Shown here one piece after another: positions 40,483 to 49,214 of a DNA stretch of 64,000 bases (its first letter is position 1; every line of letters starts with the position of its first letter). This stretch comes from Nocardioides alkalitolerans (lineage in GTDB: Bacteria; Actinomycetota; Actinomycetes; Propionibacteriales; Nocardioidaceae). A program made the translations under genes and the position numbers. The notes beneath the pieces were generated by a model. That model did no database searches. It was not told the DNA's origin and was given only the letters and a program-made list of their open reading frames with translations. The stretch covers positions 2,013,501 through 2,077,500 of the forward strand of contig CP116227.1 of assembly GCA_038184435.1 (NCBI GenBank). The letters are read 5' to 3'.

Positions 40483-42368
40483 CAGGGATTGGCCACCTGG
40501 ATCGTGAGTCCGTCACCGAGGTCGATGATCGCGCCGGGGATGAGCTGCACGGCGATGCCCGGCTGGAGGTCCTCCGGCGGGAGGCCCGGCTGCACCAGCA
40601 CGGTGCCGTTGGTGGAGCCCATGTCGGTGACGATCGCGCTGCCGTGGTCGACACCGGAGCCGGGACGCACCTCGAGGTGGGTCGAGGAGATCTCCTGCTG
40701 CGGGCTCGGCACGGTCACCAGGCGCGGCTGCTCCGCGGAGGTGAAGCGTCGCGCCTCGGGGGCGCGACCGACGAGGATCGCCCGGTCGACGTCGACCGTC
40801 TCGCCGCTGGAGAAGACGAGCCGCGCGACCGGACGCGCGGTCACGCTGGGCGCGGGCGGCTGGCCCGGGATGCCGCGCGGCGGGGCGAGCTGGCCGGGGT
40901 CGAACCCGGCACCGCCACCTCGCGTCATGCCGTCGTGGGTCTGGGCGTCCTCGTCCCGCTCGCCGGCCGGCGCAGGAGGCGCAGGGGCCCAGCTCGGCGG
41001 CGCGGGCGGAGGCGGGGTCGCGGCGGCCCACGACGGCGGCGCCGGCAGCGCGCCGGTGTCGGAGTCGTCCGGCTCCGGCTGCGCGGGACCGACCCCGAGC
41101 GGGTCGTCACCGGAGTAGTCCGGCGCCGACGGCACGTCCTCGGACTGCATGCCCGGTCGCGACGACAGGTGGAACCCCGCCATCGTGCGGTCGTCCTCGT
41201 CCGCGTCGGGCAGCCCGAAGGGCGGCGCCGGCGGTGCGGGCGGTGCGGGCGGTGCCGGCGGTGTGGGCCGGGCGTCGGGCAGGACCGGCGAGAAGGAGGT
41301 CGCGCCGTCGTCCGGCTCCGCAGCAGGCGCCTCGGACAGCACCGGCGAGAACGACGTCGCGCCGTCGTCCGGCTCCACCAGGGGGGCCTCGGGCTCGGCA
41401 GGCTCGGCGTCACCGGGCACGCCGAAGGGAGCCGCCGGCGCCTCCGGCGCGATGAGGGGCGGGGACACGATGGTGGCGTCCTCGGCGGGCCCGTCGACGA
41501 ACGGGTACGGCGGGGGCTCCGGCGCCGGCTCCCCCTGCGGCTCGGCGATCAGCTCGGCCGCGGGCTCAGCGGGCTCGGCGGGCTCGGCCTCGGACTCAGC
41601 GGCGGGCTTGTCGAACGACAGCGGCTCCGGCTCCACCACGGGCTCCGGCTCCGCCACGGGCTCCGGCTCGGCCAGCGCGGCCTCGTCGGTGGCGGCGCCC
41701 TCCGCGGGGGTGTCGCCGAGCGGCCCCACGGCGGCGGGCACGGCGGGGGCGGCGGCCAGGGAGGCGGCGGCCGCGCCGTACGCCCCGTCCTTGCGCGCCT
41801 CGTCCACCTCGTCGAGGGCCGCGTCGTCCGCCGGGGCCTCCGCGGGCGCCTCCGCGGGGGCGTCGACCGGCACGGCGGGGGCCGCGTCGTCGACGGCGGC
41901 CGGGGCGACCACGGCGGGGGAATCGACCCGCGACACCCGGACGAGGCCGGAGCCGATCGGCAGGTCGGCGGACGCCTCGAGGCCCTCGGGCTGCTCGACC
42001 GTCACGGTGACGGCGGTGACGGAGGAGACGGTGCGCTCGACCCAGGTGCCGCCCGCCGTGCCGGACACCTCCGACTCGTCGTCGCCCTGGCGCAGCAGCA
42101 CGGTCGCGGCGCCGCGCACGACGACGCGCACCTCGCCGTCGTCGCCGTCGCTGAGCAGCACGAACGCCGGCAGGTCGCGCAACCCCGACGCGATGAGGGC
42201 GTCGAGCACCTCGTCGAACGCGGCGCCGTCGTCGACGAGCTCCCAGAGGGCGGCGACGCGGTGCTTGTGGGTGGGCGGGAGGAGCACGCTGGCGCCGGTC
42301 CCGAACACGGCGAACCAGGCACCGGGACGGTAGGACCGTGCGGCGCCGGCGGTGACGACGTCTGTCAT
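40482..42368 (-). CDS. Large FHA-domain protein
   Basis: 628 residues. The first 150 form a folded domain of unknown type (RPGAWFAVFGTGASVLLPPT). A long disordered Ala/Pro/Glu-rich middle (about 150-510) follows, with repeated EPDDGATSFSPVL and PAPPAPPAPP units. A C-terminal FHA domain (GRAPEARRF; QQEISSTHLEV; GSTNGTVL) ends the protein. It is coupled on both sides to the PP2C and RDD-FHA genes, so the three likely act together in Ser/Thr phosphorylation signalling. Confidence 0.78.
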   Translation of the reverse strand: MTDVVTAGAARSYRPGAWFAVFGTGASVLLPPTHKHRVAALWELVDDGAAFDEVLDALIASGLRDLPAFVLLSDGDDGEVRVVVRGAATVLLRQGDDESEVSGTAGGTWVERTVSSVTAVTVTVEQPEGLEASADLPIGSGLVRVSRVDSPAVVAPAAVDDAAPAVPVDAPAEAPAEAPADDAALDEVDEARKDGAYGAAAASLAAAPAVPAAVGPLGDTPAEGAATDEAALAEPEPVAEPEPVVEPEPLSFDKPAAESEAEPAEPAEPAAELIAEPQGEPAPEPPPYPFVDGPAEDATIVSPPLIAPEAPAAPFGVPGDAEPAEPEAPLVEPDDGATSFSPVLSEAPAAEPDDGATSFSPVLPDARPTPPAPPAPPAPPAPPFGLPDADEDDRTMAGFHLSSRPGMQSEDVPSAPDYSGDDPLGVGPAQPEPDDSDTGALPAPPSWAAATPPPPAPPSWAPAPPAPAGERDEDAQTHDGMTRGGGAGFDPGQLAPPRGIPGQPPAPSVTARPVARLVFSSGETVDVDRAILVGRAPEARRFTSAEQPRLVTVPSPQQEISSTHLEVRPGSGVDHGSAIVTDMGSTNGTVLVQPGLPPEDLQPGIAVQLIPGAIIDLGDGLTIQVANP

Positions 42369-43189
42369 GGAAGTGCTCCCAGCTTCTCCTCGAGACTCAT
42401 CCGCTGCTGCTCAGAGTCGTAGACCTGCCCGGCCCTCGCCAATCCCACCACATCGACCACCACGGCCGTGGCGTTGTCCTCGCCACCTGCCTCCACGGCG
42501 GCCTGGACGACCCGCTCGGCCGCGTCGCGGGGATCGGGGGCGTCGCGCAGGATCCGCCCGATCTCGGCGTCGTCGATCATCCCGTTCACCCCGTCGCTGC
42601 ACAGCACGATCCGCTCGGCGGAGGTGAGCGGCAGGAGGAAGAAGTCGGGCTGGGCGAAGCTCGCGCCCCCGAGCGCCCGGGTGATCACGTTGCGCCGCGG
42701 GTGGGTGCGCATCTCGGCCGCGGAGATCTCCCCGGCGTCGTGGAGCTCCTGCACGAGGGAGTGGTCGGTGCTTACCTGGTCGAGCTCGCCGTCGCTCAGC
42801 TTGTAGATCCGGGAGTCGCCGAGGTTGGCGAGCAGCCACTTCGGGCCGCCCTCGTCCTCGACGACGAGCGCGACGACCGCGGTCGTGCCCGAGAACCAGT
42901 CGGGCTCGCCGGCGGCCCGCTTGGCCTGCGCCAGCTCGAGCAGGCGGTCGTGGCAGGCGCGGAGGGTCGCGATGACGAGCTCGGCCCCCTCGCGCGAGCT
43001 GCAGCTCGGGCTGCCGAGCCGCGTGAACTCCTCGATGACGAGACGGCTGGCGACGTCGCCGTCCTCGTGGCCGCCCATGCCGTCGGCGACGACGAAGACC
43101 GGTGGCTGCGCCAGGAAGGCGTCCTGGTTCTGCGACCGGACCCGACCGACGTCGGAGGCGGAACCGTGGTGGAGCTCGACTTCGTTCAC
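42365..43189 (-). CDS. PP2C-family protein Ser/Thr phosphatase
   Basis: 274 residues with the PP2C metal motifs: SQNQDAF, VADGMGGHEDGDVAS, ANLGDSRIY, LCSDGVNGMI and GGEDNATAVVVDV. It has no membrane segment, unlike PstP. GTG 43189 is the start; the upstream sequence holds AAGGA. It is first of a three-gene operon with FHA partners. No Ser/Thr kinase is in the window. Confidence 0.9.
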   Translation of the reverse strand: MNEVELHHGSASDVGRVRSQNQDAFLAQPPVFVVADGMGGHEDGDVASRLVIEEFTRLGSPSCSSREGAELVIATLRACHDRLLELAQAKRAAGEPDWFSGTTAVVALVVEDEGGPKWLLANLGDSRIYKLSDGELDQVSTDHSLVQELHDAGEISAAEMRTHPRRNVITRALGGASFAQPDFFLLPLTSAERIVLCSDGVNGMIDDAEIGRILRDAPDPRDAAERVVQAAVEAGGEDNATAVVVDVVGLARAGQVYDSEQQRMSLEEKLGALP

Positions 43190-43233
43190 GCCTCGGATCC
43201 GTCCTTCGACCGTGCTGCGCGGGGGCAGACCAG

Positions 43234-43239
43234 TAGCGT
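43234..43239 (+). promoter_or_regulatory. -10 box of the helicase-associated gene
   Basis: TAGCGT, 7 bases before ATG 43247. The spacer GGAGGGG could instead act as a ribosome binding site, so leaderless status is less certain here. Confidence 0.4.
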
Positions 43240-43246
43240 GGAGGGG

Positions 43247-45532
43247 ATGTCCTCGCAGACCGCACCCCCGGCGTACCGCAGCCTCGCCGACCAGCTCCGC
43301 GCCTGGTCGGACGACCGGCTGGGTCGGCTGCTGCGTGAGCGCCCTGACCTCGCCACTCCTGCTCCCCACGACTCCCGGCAGCTCGCCTCCCGAGCCGCTA
43401 CCCGTGCCTCCGTGCTGCGCGCGCTCGACCGGCTGGACGCGGCCGAGCTGCGGGTGCTGCATTCCCAGGCGCTCGTGACACAAACCCCGCACTGGACGGC
43501 GGCCGACGTGCTCGGCGCCGACCCGGCCGACGTGGCCCCGGTGCTGGACCGCCTGGTCGACCTCGCCCTGGTCTGGCAGGCGCCCGACGGGCTGCGTCCG
43601 GTGACCACGGTCCCCGACGCGTTGTCGGTGGGTCCGCCCGAGACACGGGTGCCGATCGAGCCCTTGACGGCCGAGGCGTGGGACCGCGCCAAGGTCGAGG
43701 AGCGGCTGGCCGGTCTCTCCGGCCCCGCCGGGGCCCTGCTCGACCACGTCCACGCCCACGGCGGGCGCGGCACCACCAAGGAGGACCCCACCACGGCGTC
43801 CCGCTCCGACAGCCCCATCGGGGAGCTCGTCGCCGCCGGCCTGCTGGTGCCCAAGGGTCGCGGCGAGGTGCGCGTGCCGGGCGAGGTCGGGATCGTGCTC
43901 GGCGTCGACGCCGGTCCGGCCGCGGCGCCGGAGCTCCTCACCTCCGAGCGCGCCGCGGCCGTCGTCGACCGCGCGGGCGCCGGCGCGGCGTTCGAGCTGG
44001 TACGGCGCGCGGAGCTGCTCCTCGACACCTGGGGCACGCGGCCGCCGGGCCTCCTGCGGGGCGGCGGGCTCGGCGTGCGCGACCTGCGCAACGTCGCCGG
44101 TCTCCTCGGCGTCGCCGAGGGCGAGGCCGCGCTCCTCGTCGAGACCGTCCACGCCGCCGGCCTGCTCGCGGAGGGGGCCGACGGCGACGGCGATCCCGTG
44201 TGGGTCCCGACGGACGCGTACGACGCGTGGTCGACCCGGTCCGTCGCGGAGCGCTGGCGCGGGCTCGTCGAGGCGTGGCTCGGCTCGCCCCGGCTCGTGG
44301 GCCTCGTCGGCCGCCGGGACGAGCGGTCGAAGAAGGCCACCAACGCGCTCGAGCCCGACCTCACCCACCCGGTGGCGGTGGAGACGCGCCGCACGACGCT
44401 GGAGGTGCTCGGCTCCCTGCCCGACGGCGCGGTCCTGGCCACCGGCACCGGCGTGCCGTCCCTGGTCGCCCACGTCGCGTGGCTCCGGCCGCGCCGTCCC
44501 TCGCTGCGGGACGACGTCGTCGCCTGGACCCTGGAGGAGGCGGCGGTGCTCGGCGTCGTCGCGCTCGGCGGGCTCACGCGCGCCGGCCGCGCGCTGCTGG
44601 CCGGCGACCCCGCCCGGGCCGTGGCGGCCCTCGACGAGCTGCTGCCCGACCCGGTCGACAAGGTGCTGCTGCAGGCGGACCTCACGGCGGTCGCGCCGGG
44701 CCCGCTCGAGGCGGAGGTCGCCCGGAGGCTGCAGCTGGTCGCCGACCTGGAGTCGGCGGGCGGGGCGGGGGTCTACCGGTTCACCAAGGGATCGGTGCGG
44801 CGGGCCTTCGACGTCGGCTGGTCGGCCGCCGAGGTGCACGCCTTCGTCGCGGACGTCTCGGCGACGCCGGTCCCGCAGCCGCTGAGCTACCTCGTCGACG
44901 ACGTCGCGCGCACCTTCGGCACGCTGCGGGTCGGGCACGCGGAGGCGTTCATCCGCACCGACGACGAGGCCGCCCTCACGGCGCTGGAGCGTGACCCGCG
45001 GGCGGCCTCCCTGGGCCTGCGGCGCATCGCACCGACCGTGCTCATCAGCACGACGCCGCTCGACGTGCTGCTCCCCCGCCTGCGCGAGCTCGGCACCGCA
45101 CCCGTCGTCGAGGCACCCGACGGGACCGTGCGCGTCGCCCGCCCGGACGTGCTGCGGGCGCGGACGGCTCGCGCGCGTCGTACCGCCGCCGGGGCGACCG
45201 CCGCCCGCGAGGCCGCGCAGGTCAGTGCCGTCGTCACCGCCGTGCGGGCCGGGGACCGGGCCGCGGACTCACGGCACGCGCCCGCCCCCGGCGAGCGGGC
45301 CGCGCCGTCCAACGGCCCCACCAACCCCGCCGCCGCGCTGACGACGCTGCGCGAGGCGGTGGAGGCGCGGGCGACGGTGCGGATCGCCTACGTCGACAAC
45401 CACGGCAGCTACCTCGAGCGGGTCGTCGACCCCGTCCGCGTCGAGGGCGGGCAGCTCACCGCGTGGGACCACCGCAGCGAGGAGCAGCGGCTCTTCGCGG
45501 TGCACCGCATCACCGCGGTCGACGCGGTCTGA
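43247..45532 (+). CDS. Helicase-associated (XPB/Ssl2-type C-terminal) protein with WYL-like tail
   Basis: 761 residues, resembling mycobacterial Rv0862c-like proteins. N-terminal winged-helix-like repeats (SVLRALDRLDAAELRVL; LRNVAGLLGVAEGEAALL), a central helicase-associated region (FTKGSVRRAFDVGWSAAEVH; YLVDDVARTFGTLRVG) and a C-terminal WYL-like segment (VRIAYVDNHGSYLERVVDP). No Walker motifs are visible, so it is not itself a helicase. It directly precedes the XPB-type helicase and is probably its partner in DNA repair or a damage-linked process. Confidence 0.75.
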   Translation: MSSQTAPPAYRSLADQLRAWSDDRLGRLLRERPDLATPAPHDSRQLASRAATRASVLRALDRLDAAELRVLHSQALVTQTPHWTAADVLGADPADVAPVLDRLVDLALVWQAPDGLRPVTTVPDALSVGPPETRVPIEPLTAEAWDRAKVEERLAGLSGPAGALLDHVHAHGGRGTTKEDPTTASRSDSPIGELVAAGLLVPKGRGEVRVPGEVGIVLGVDAGPAAAPELLTSERAAAVVDRAGAGAAFELVRRAELLLDTWGTRPPGLLRGGGLGVRDLRNVAGLLGVAEGEAALLVETVHAAGLLAEGADGDGDPVWVPTDAYDAWSTRSVAERWRGLVEAWLGSPRLVGLVGRRDERSKKATNALEPDLTHPVAVETRRTTLEVLGSLPDGAVLATGTGVPSLVAHVAWLRPRRPSLRDDVVAWTLEEAAVLGVVALGGLTRAGRALLAGDPARAVAALDELLPDPVDKVLLQADLTAVAPGPLEAEVARRLQLVADLESAGGAGVYRFTKGSVRRAFDVGWSAAEVHAFVADVSATPVPQPLSYLVDDVARTFGTLRVGHAEAFIRTDDEAALTALERDPRAASLGLRRIAPTVLISTTPLDVLLPRLRELGTAPVVEAPDGTVRVARPDVLRARTARARRTAAGATAAREAAQVSAVVTAVRAGDRAADSRHAPAPGERAAPSNGPTNPAAALTTLREAVEARATVRIAYVDNHGSYLERVVDPVRVEGGQLTAWDHRSEEQRLFAVHRITAVDAV

Positions 45533-45544
45533 GGAGGGCCTCCG

Positions 45545-45550
45545 TACCCT
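45545..45550 (+). promoter_or_regulatory. -10 box of leaderless XPB helicase gene
   Basis: TACCCT, 6 bases before GTG 45557. It gives the helicase gene its own leaderless promoter despite the short gap to the preceding gene. Confidence 0.4.
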
Positions 45551-45556
45551 TGTCGG

Positions 45557-47209
45557 GTGAACGGCCCCCTGATCGTCCAGTCCGACAAGACGCTGCTCCT
45601 CGAGGTCGACCACGAGCAGGCGGCCGAGTGTCGCAAGGCGATCGCCCCCTTCGCCGAGCTCGAGCGCAGCCCGGAGCACATCCACACCTACCGCCTCACG
45701 CCTCTCGGCCTGTGGAACGCCCGCGCCGCCGGCCACGACGCGGAGCAGGTGGTCGACACGCTCCTGACCTACAGCCGCTACCCGGTGCCCCACGCCCTGC
45801 TCGTCGACGTCGCGGAGACCATGGCGCGCTACGGCCGCCTCCGCCTCGACAAGCACCCCGTGCACGGACTCGTCCTCGCGACCACCGACCGGCCCGTGCT
45901 CGAGGAGGTGCTGCGCGCGAAGCGGGTGCAGGGCATGCTCGGCGAGCGCGTCGACCCCGACACCGTCGCCGTGCACCCCTCCGAGCGCGGCAACCTGAAG
46001 CAGGCGCTCCTCAAGATCGGCTGGCCGGCGGAGGACTACGCGGGGTACGTCGACGGCGAGGCCCACCCCATCAGCCTCGTCACCGACGGGTGGGAGCTGC
46101 GGCCCTACCAGCAGGAGGCGGCCGAGTCGTTCTGGCACGGCGGCTCCGGGGTCGTCGTGCTTCCGTGCGGCGCCGGCAAGACCCTGGTGGGCGCCGCCTC
46201 GATGGCGCAGGCGCAGGCCACGACGCTCATCCTCGTCACCAACACCGTCAGCGCCCGGCAGTGGAAGGACGAGCTCGTCAAGCGCACGTCGTTGACGGAG
46301 GACGAGATCGGCGAGTACTCCGGATCCACCAAGGAGGTCCGCCCCGTCACGATCGCGACCTACCAGGTGCTCACGACGAAGCGGAAGGGCGTCTACCCCC
46401 ACCTCGAGCTGCTCGACGCCCGCGACTGGGGCCTCATCGTGTACGACGAGGTGCACCTGCTCCCCGCCCCGATCTTCCGGATGACCGCGAACCTGCAGGC
46501 GCGGCGCCGCATCGGGCTCACGGCCACCCTCGTGCGCGAGGACGGGCGTGAGGGCGACGTCTTCTCGCTCATCGGGCCGAAGCGGTACGACGCGCCCTGG
46601 AAGGACATCGAGTCGCAGGGCTGGATCGCGCCCGCGGACTGCGTCGAGGTGCGGGTGACCCTGCCCGAGGACGAGCGGCTGGTCTACGCGACGGCCGAGC
46701 CGGAGGAGCGCTACCGCCTCGCGGCCTGCACCTCGCGGAAGACCGCCGTCGTCCGAGACCTCGTCGCGCAGCACGAGGGCCAGCCGCTGCTGGTCATCGG
46801 GCAGTACATCGACCAGCTCGACGAGCTCGCCGCCGCCCTCGACGCCCCCGTCATCAAGGGCGAGACGTCGGTGAAGGAGCGCCAGCGGCTCTTCGAGGCG
46901 TTCCGCAGCGGCGAGATCAGCCGACTCGTCGTCTCCAAGGTCGCCAACTTCTCCATCGACCTGCCGTCCGCGGAGGTCGCGATCCAGGTGTCGGGGTCGT
47001 TCGGCTCCCGCCAGGAGGAGGCCCAGCGCCTCGGCCGCCTGCTCCGCCCCGGTACGCCGCGGCCCGGCGAGGACCGCAAGGTCGCGCGCTTCTACACGGT
47101 CGTCTCGCGCGACACGGTCGACGCCGACTTCGCCGCGAACCGCCAGCGGTTCCTGGCGGAGCAGGGGTACGCGTACCGGATCGTCGACGCGGACGAGCTG
47201 GGGGTCTGA
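45557..47209 (+). CDS. XPB-type DNA repair helicase
   Basis: 550 residues, superfamily 2. An N-terminal damage-recognition-like domain (1-170) is followed by LRPYQQEAAESF, Walker A GAGKT (205-209), DEVH box (297-300), GLTATLVREDG and the C-terminal QEEAQRLGRLLRP (motif VI). It resembles archaeal/mycobacterial XPB and would unwind DNA 3' to 5'. The native GTG start lacks a Shine-Dalgarno. A long palindrome follows its stop. Confidence 0.93.
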   Translation: MNGPLIVQSDKTLLLEVDHEQAAECRKAIAPFAELERSPEHIHTYRLTPLGLWNARAAGHDAEQVVDTLLTYSRYPVPHALLVDVAETMARYGRLRLDKHPVHGLVLATTDRPVLEEVLRAKRVQGMLGERVDPDTVAVHPSERGNLKQALLKIGWPAEDYAGYVDGEAHPISLVTDGWELRPYQQEAAESFWHGGSGVVVLPCGAGKTLVGAASMAQAQATTLILVTNTVSARQWKDELVKRTSLTEDEIGEYSGSTKEVRPVTIATYQVLTTKRKGVYPHLELLDARDWGLIVYDEVHLLPAPIFRMTANLQARRRIGLTATLVREDGREGDVFSLIGPKRYDAPWKDIESQGWIAPADCVEVRVTLPEDERLVYATAEPEERYRLAACTSRKTAVVRDLVAQHEGQPLLVIGQYIDQLDELAAALDAPVIKGETSVKERQRLFEAFRSGEISRLVVSKVANFSIDLPSAEVAIQVSGSFGSRQEEAQRLGRLLRPGTPRPGEDRKVARFYTVVSRDTVDADFAANRQRFLAEQGYAYRIVDADELGV

Positions 47210-47252
47210 GGTCAGGCCGCGCCACGCAGCGGCACACTCGACCGACTGACGA

Positions 47253-47300
47253 GCCGCGGCGTACCCGTTGAGCAGGATCTGCCAACGGGTACGCCGCGGC
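47253..47300. terminator. 18-bp perfect palindrome after the XPB gene
   Basis: GCCGCGGCGTACCCGTTG (47253-47270) and its exact complement (47283-47300) with a 12-base loop. It is the strongest hairpin in this intergenic gap and probably ends the helicase transcript. There is no T-run. It lacks the half-copy seen in the 26483 and 36786 elements. Confidence 0.6.
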
Positions 47301-47418
47301 CGTCACGCGATGGTGACGGAGCGGGCCGGAGAGTGCGTCCGCGACAACGTGGCCGCAACGAGCGTGAAACGCACGTCGCAGAGGGTGAGGACCTCCCCGA
47401 CCCCCGTTTCAGGAGCCC
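47301..47418 (+). promoter_or_regulatory. Hairpin-rich leader of the SsuABC-like operon
   Basis: Three short inverted repeats follow each other: CGTCAC/GTGACG (47301-47318), GTGCGT/ACGCAC (47333-47374) and TGAAACG/CGTTTCA (47365-47411). The last arm abuts the AGGAG ribosome binding site. It may be a regulatory leader, but no known riboswitch class was recognised. Confidence 0.3.
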
Positions 47419-47421
47419 TCG

Positions 47422-48396
47422 ATGCCCCTCCGGATCCCCGCCCGCCTCGGGACCACCGCCGCCCTCGTCGCGCTGCTCGGCAGCACCGTCGCCTGCACGT
47501 CGACCGGCGGCGGTGACGACGACGAGGTCACCACCGTCACCATCGGCACCCTTCGCGGCCAGCCGCACTTCTACGCGCCGTTCCTCTACGAGGACCACGC
47601 CACGGGCGACATCGACTACGAGGTCGTCACCCTCGACACCGCGCCCGCCCTCAACGACGCCCTCCTCAGCGGCACCGTCGACATGGCGGTCGGCTCCATC
47701 ACCGCCACCGTCGCCGGCGCCGCCCAGGGCCGTGAGGTCAAGGTCGTGGCGGCGGCGTCCGACGGCGGCAGCGGCTTCGTCGCCACGGAGGGCATCGACG
47801 ACATCACCGACCTCGAGGGGCGGCCGGTGGGCTACCTGGAGTCGAGCTCGCAGTACGTCGTGCTCCAGCTCCTCCTCGAGGAGGCCGGGATGACCACCGA
47901 CGACGTCGAGCTCGTCTCGCTCTCCGCACCCGACTTCTTCAACGCGTTCAGCACCGGTCAGGTGGACGCGTTCCTCGCGCCCGAGATCGGCGTCTCCCTC
48001 GCGCTCGGCGCCGGCGGTGTGGAGCTGGCCTCGCCGTACGAGACCGAGATCGGCCGCGTCAACATCGGCCTCCTGGCGAGCCAGGAGTTCATCGACGAGC
48101 ACCCCGAGGCGGTGCAGGAGGTCGTCGACACCCACGCCGCGACCACGGACTACATGGTCGACAACCAGGACGAGTGGCTGCCGGAGCTGGTGGAGGAGTA
48201 CGGCGGCGACGAGGACGTCTTCGCCACCGCGCTCGACAACTTCTGGCTGCGCTCCGACCTCTCCCCCACCTACGAGGAGCAGATCGCGAACCTCGCCGCC
48301 CAGATGGAGCGGCTCGGCATGATCGACCAGGCGCCTGCGATCGAGGACGTCGTCGACACCTCCTTCGCCTCGCGTGACGAGCCGGAGGACTCGTGA
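47422..48396 (+). CDS. SsuA/NMT1-like ABC transporter substrate-binding lipoprotein
   Basis: 324 residues. The signal peptide ends at a VAC lipobox (STVACTSTGG), followed by the NMT1/SsuA/TauA fold (TIGTLRGQPHFYAPFLYED; LLSGTVDMAVGSITATVAGA; FLAPEIGVSLALG). This class binds sulfonates, nitrate, pyrimidine precursors or related small anions; the ligand cannot be told from sequence. ATG 47422 has AGGAG. It is first of a complete three-gene importer. Confidence 0.85.
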   Translation: MPLRIPARLGTTAALVALLGSTVACTSTGGGDDDEVTTVTIGTLRGQPHFYAPFLYEDHATGDIDYEVVTLDTAPALNDALLSGTVDMAVGSITATVAGAAQGREVKVVAAASDGGSGFVATEGIDDITDLEGRPVGYLESSSQYVVLQLLLEEAGMTTDDVELVSLSAPDFFNAFSTGQVDAFLAPEIGVSLALGAGGVELASPYETEIGRVNIGLLASQEFIDEHPEAVQEVVDTHAATTDYMVDNQDEWLPELVEEYGGDEDVFATALDNFWLRSDLSPTYEEQIANLAAQMERLGMIDQAPAIEDVVDTSFASRDEPEDS

Positions 48397-49214
48397 GGGC
48401 CGCGCTCTGGCGGCGCCGGATCGGCCACACCGCGCTCGGCCTCGGCTTCGTCGCCCTGCTCCTACTGCTGTGGGACCTCGGCGTCCGCGGTGAGTGGGTG
48501 CTGCTCTTCGACATCAAGATGGGGTTCCTGCCGGCTCCGGACGTCGTCGCGCGGCTGCTGTGGGACTTCGCCTTCGGCGGCCTGTACGACGACGCCTACT
48601 CCGGCACGCTCCTGGAGCACCTCACGGCGAGCGCGCTGCGGGTGCTCGCCGGGTTCGGGCTGGCGGCGGCGCTCGCCGTCCCCATCGGGGTGCTGATGGG
48701 CCGCTTCCCGCTCGTGAACGCGGCGCTGGACCCGGCCGTCAACCTGTTCCGGCCCGTGCCCGCCACGGCGTGGGTGCCGCTGGTGCTGCTCATCATCGGG
48801 TTCGGCAGCCAGGCCACGATCTTCCTCATCACGCTGTCCGCGTTCTTCCCCATCCTGCTCAACACGATCGCGGCCACCCGGGAGGTGCCGCCGCGGCTCG
48901 TCGAGGCGGCGCGCATGCTCGGCACGACGCGCGTCGGCGTGCTGATGAAGGTGGTGGTGCCCGCGGCGACGCCCGGCATCGTCAGCGGGCTGCGGATCGG
49001 GCTCGGCCTCGGCTGGGTGATCCTCGTGCTCGGCGAGGCCAACGGCATCGACACCGGCCTCGGCAGCATGATCATGCTGGCCCGCGAGCAGGTGCGCACG
49101 GACCGCGTGGTCGTCGGCATGATCGTCATCGGGCTCGCCGGCTTCCTGTCCGACCGCATCCTCGTGCTCGGGTTCAAGGGACTGTTCGGCCGTCGGCCGC
49201 TGGTGCGGGCATGA
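48393..49214 (+). CDS. SsuC-like ABC transporter permease
   Basis: 273 residues with six membrane segments and the permease loop EAARMLGTTRVGVLMKVVVP (EAA motif) that docks on the ATPase. FRPVPATAWVPLVLLIIGFG is typical of SsuC/TauC. GTG 48393 overlaps the previous stop. Confidence 0.92.
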   Translation: MRAALWRRRIGHTALGLGFVALLLLLWDLGVRGEWVLLFDIKMGFLPAPDVVARLLWDFAFGGLYDDAYSGTLLEHLTASALRVLAGFGLAAALAVPIGVLMGRFPLVNAALDPAVNLFRPVPATAWVPLVLLIIGFGSQATIFLITLSAFFPILLNTIAATREVPPRLVEAARMLGTTRVGVLMKVVVPAATPGIVSGLRIGLGLGWVILVLGEANGIDTGLGSMIMLAREQVRTDRVVVGMIVIGLAGFLSDRILVLGFKGLFGRRPLVRA

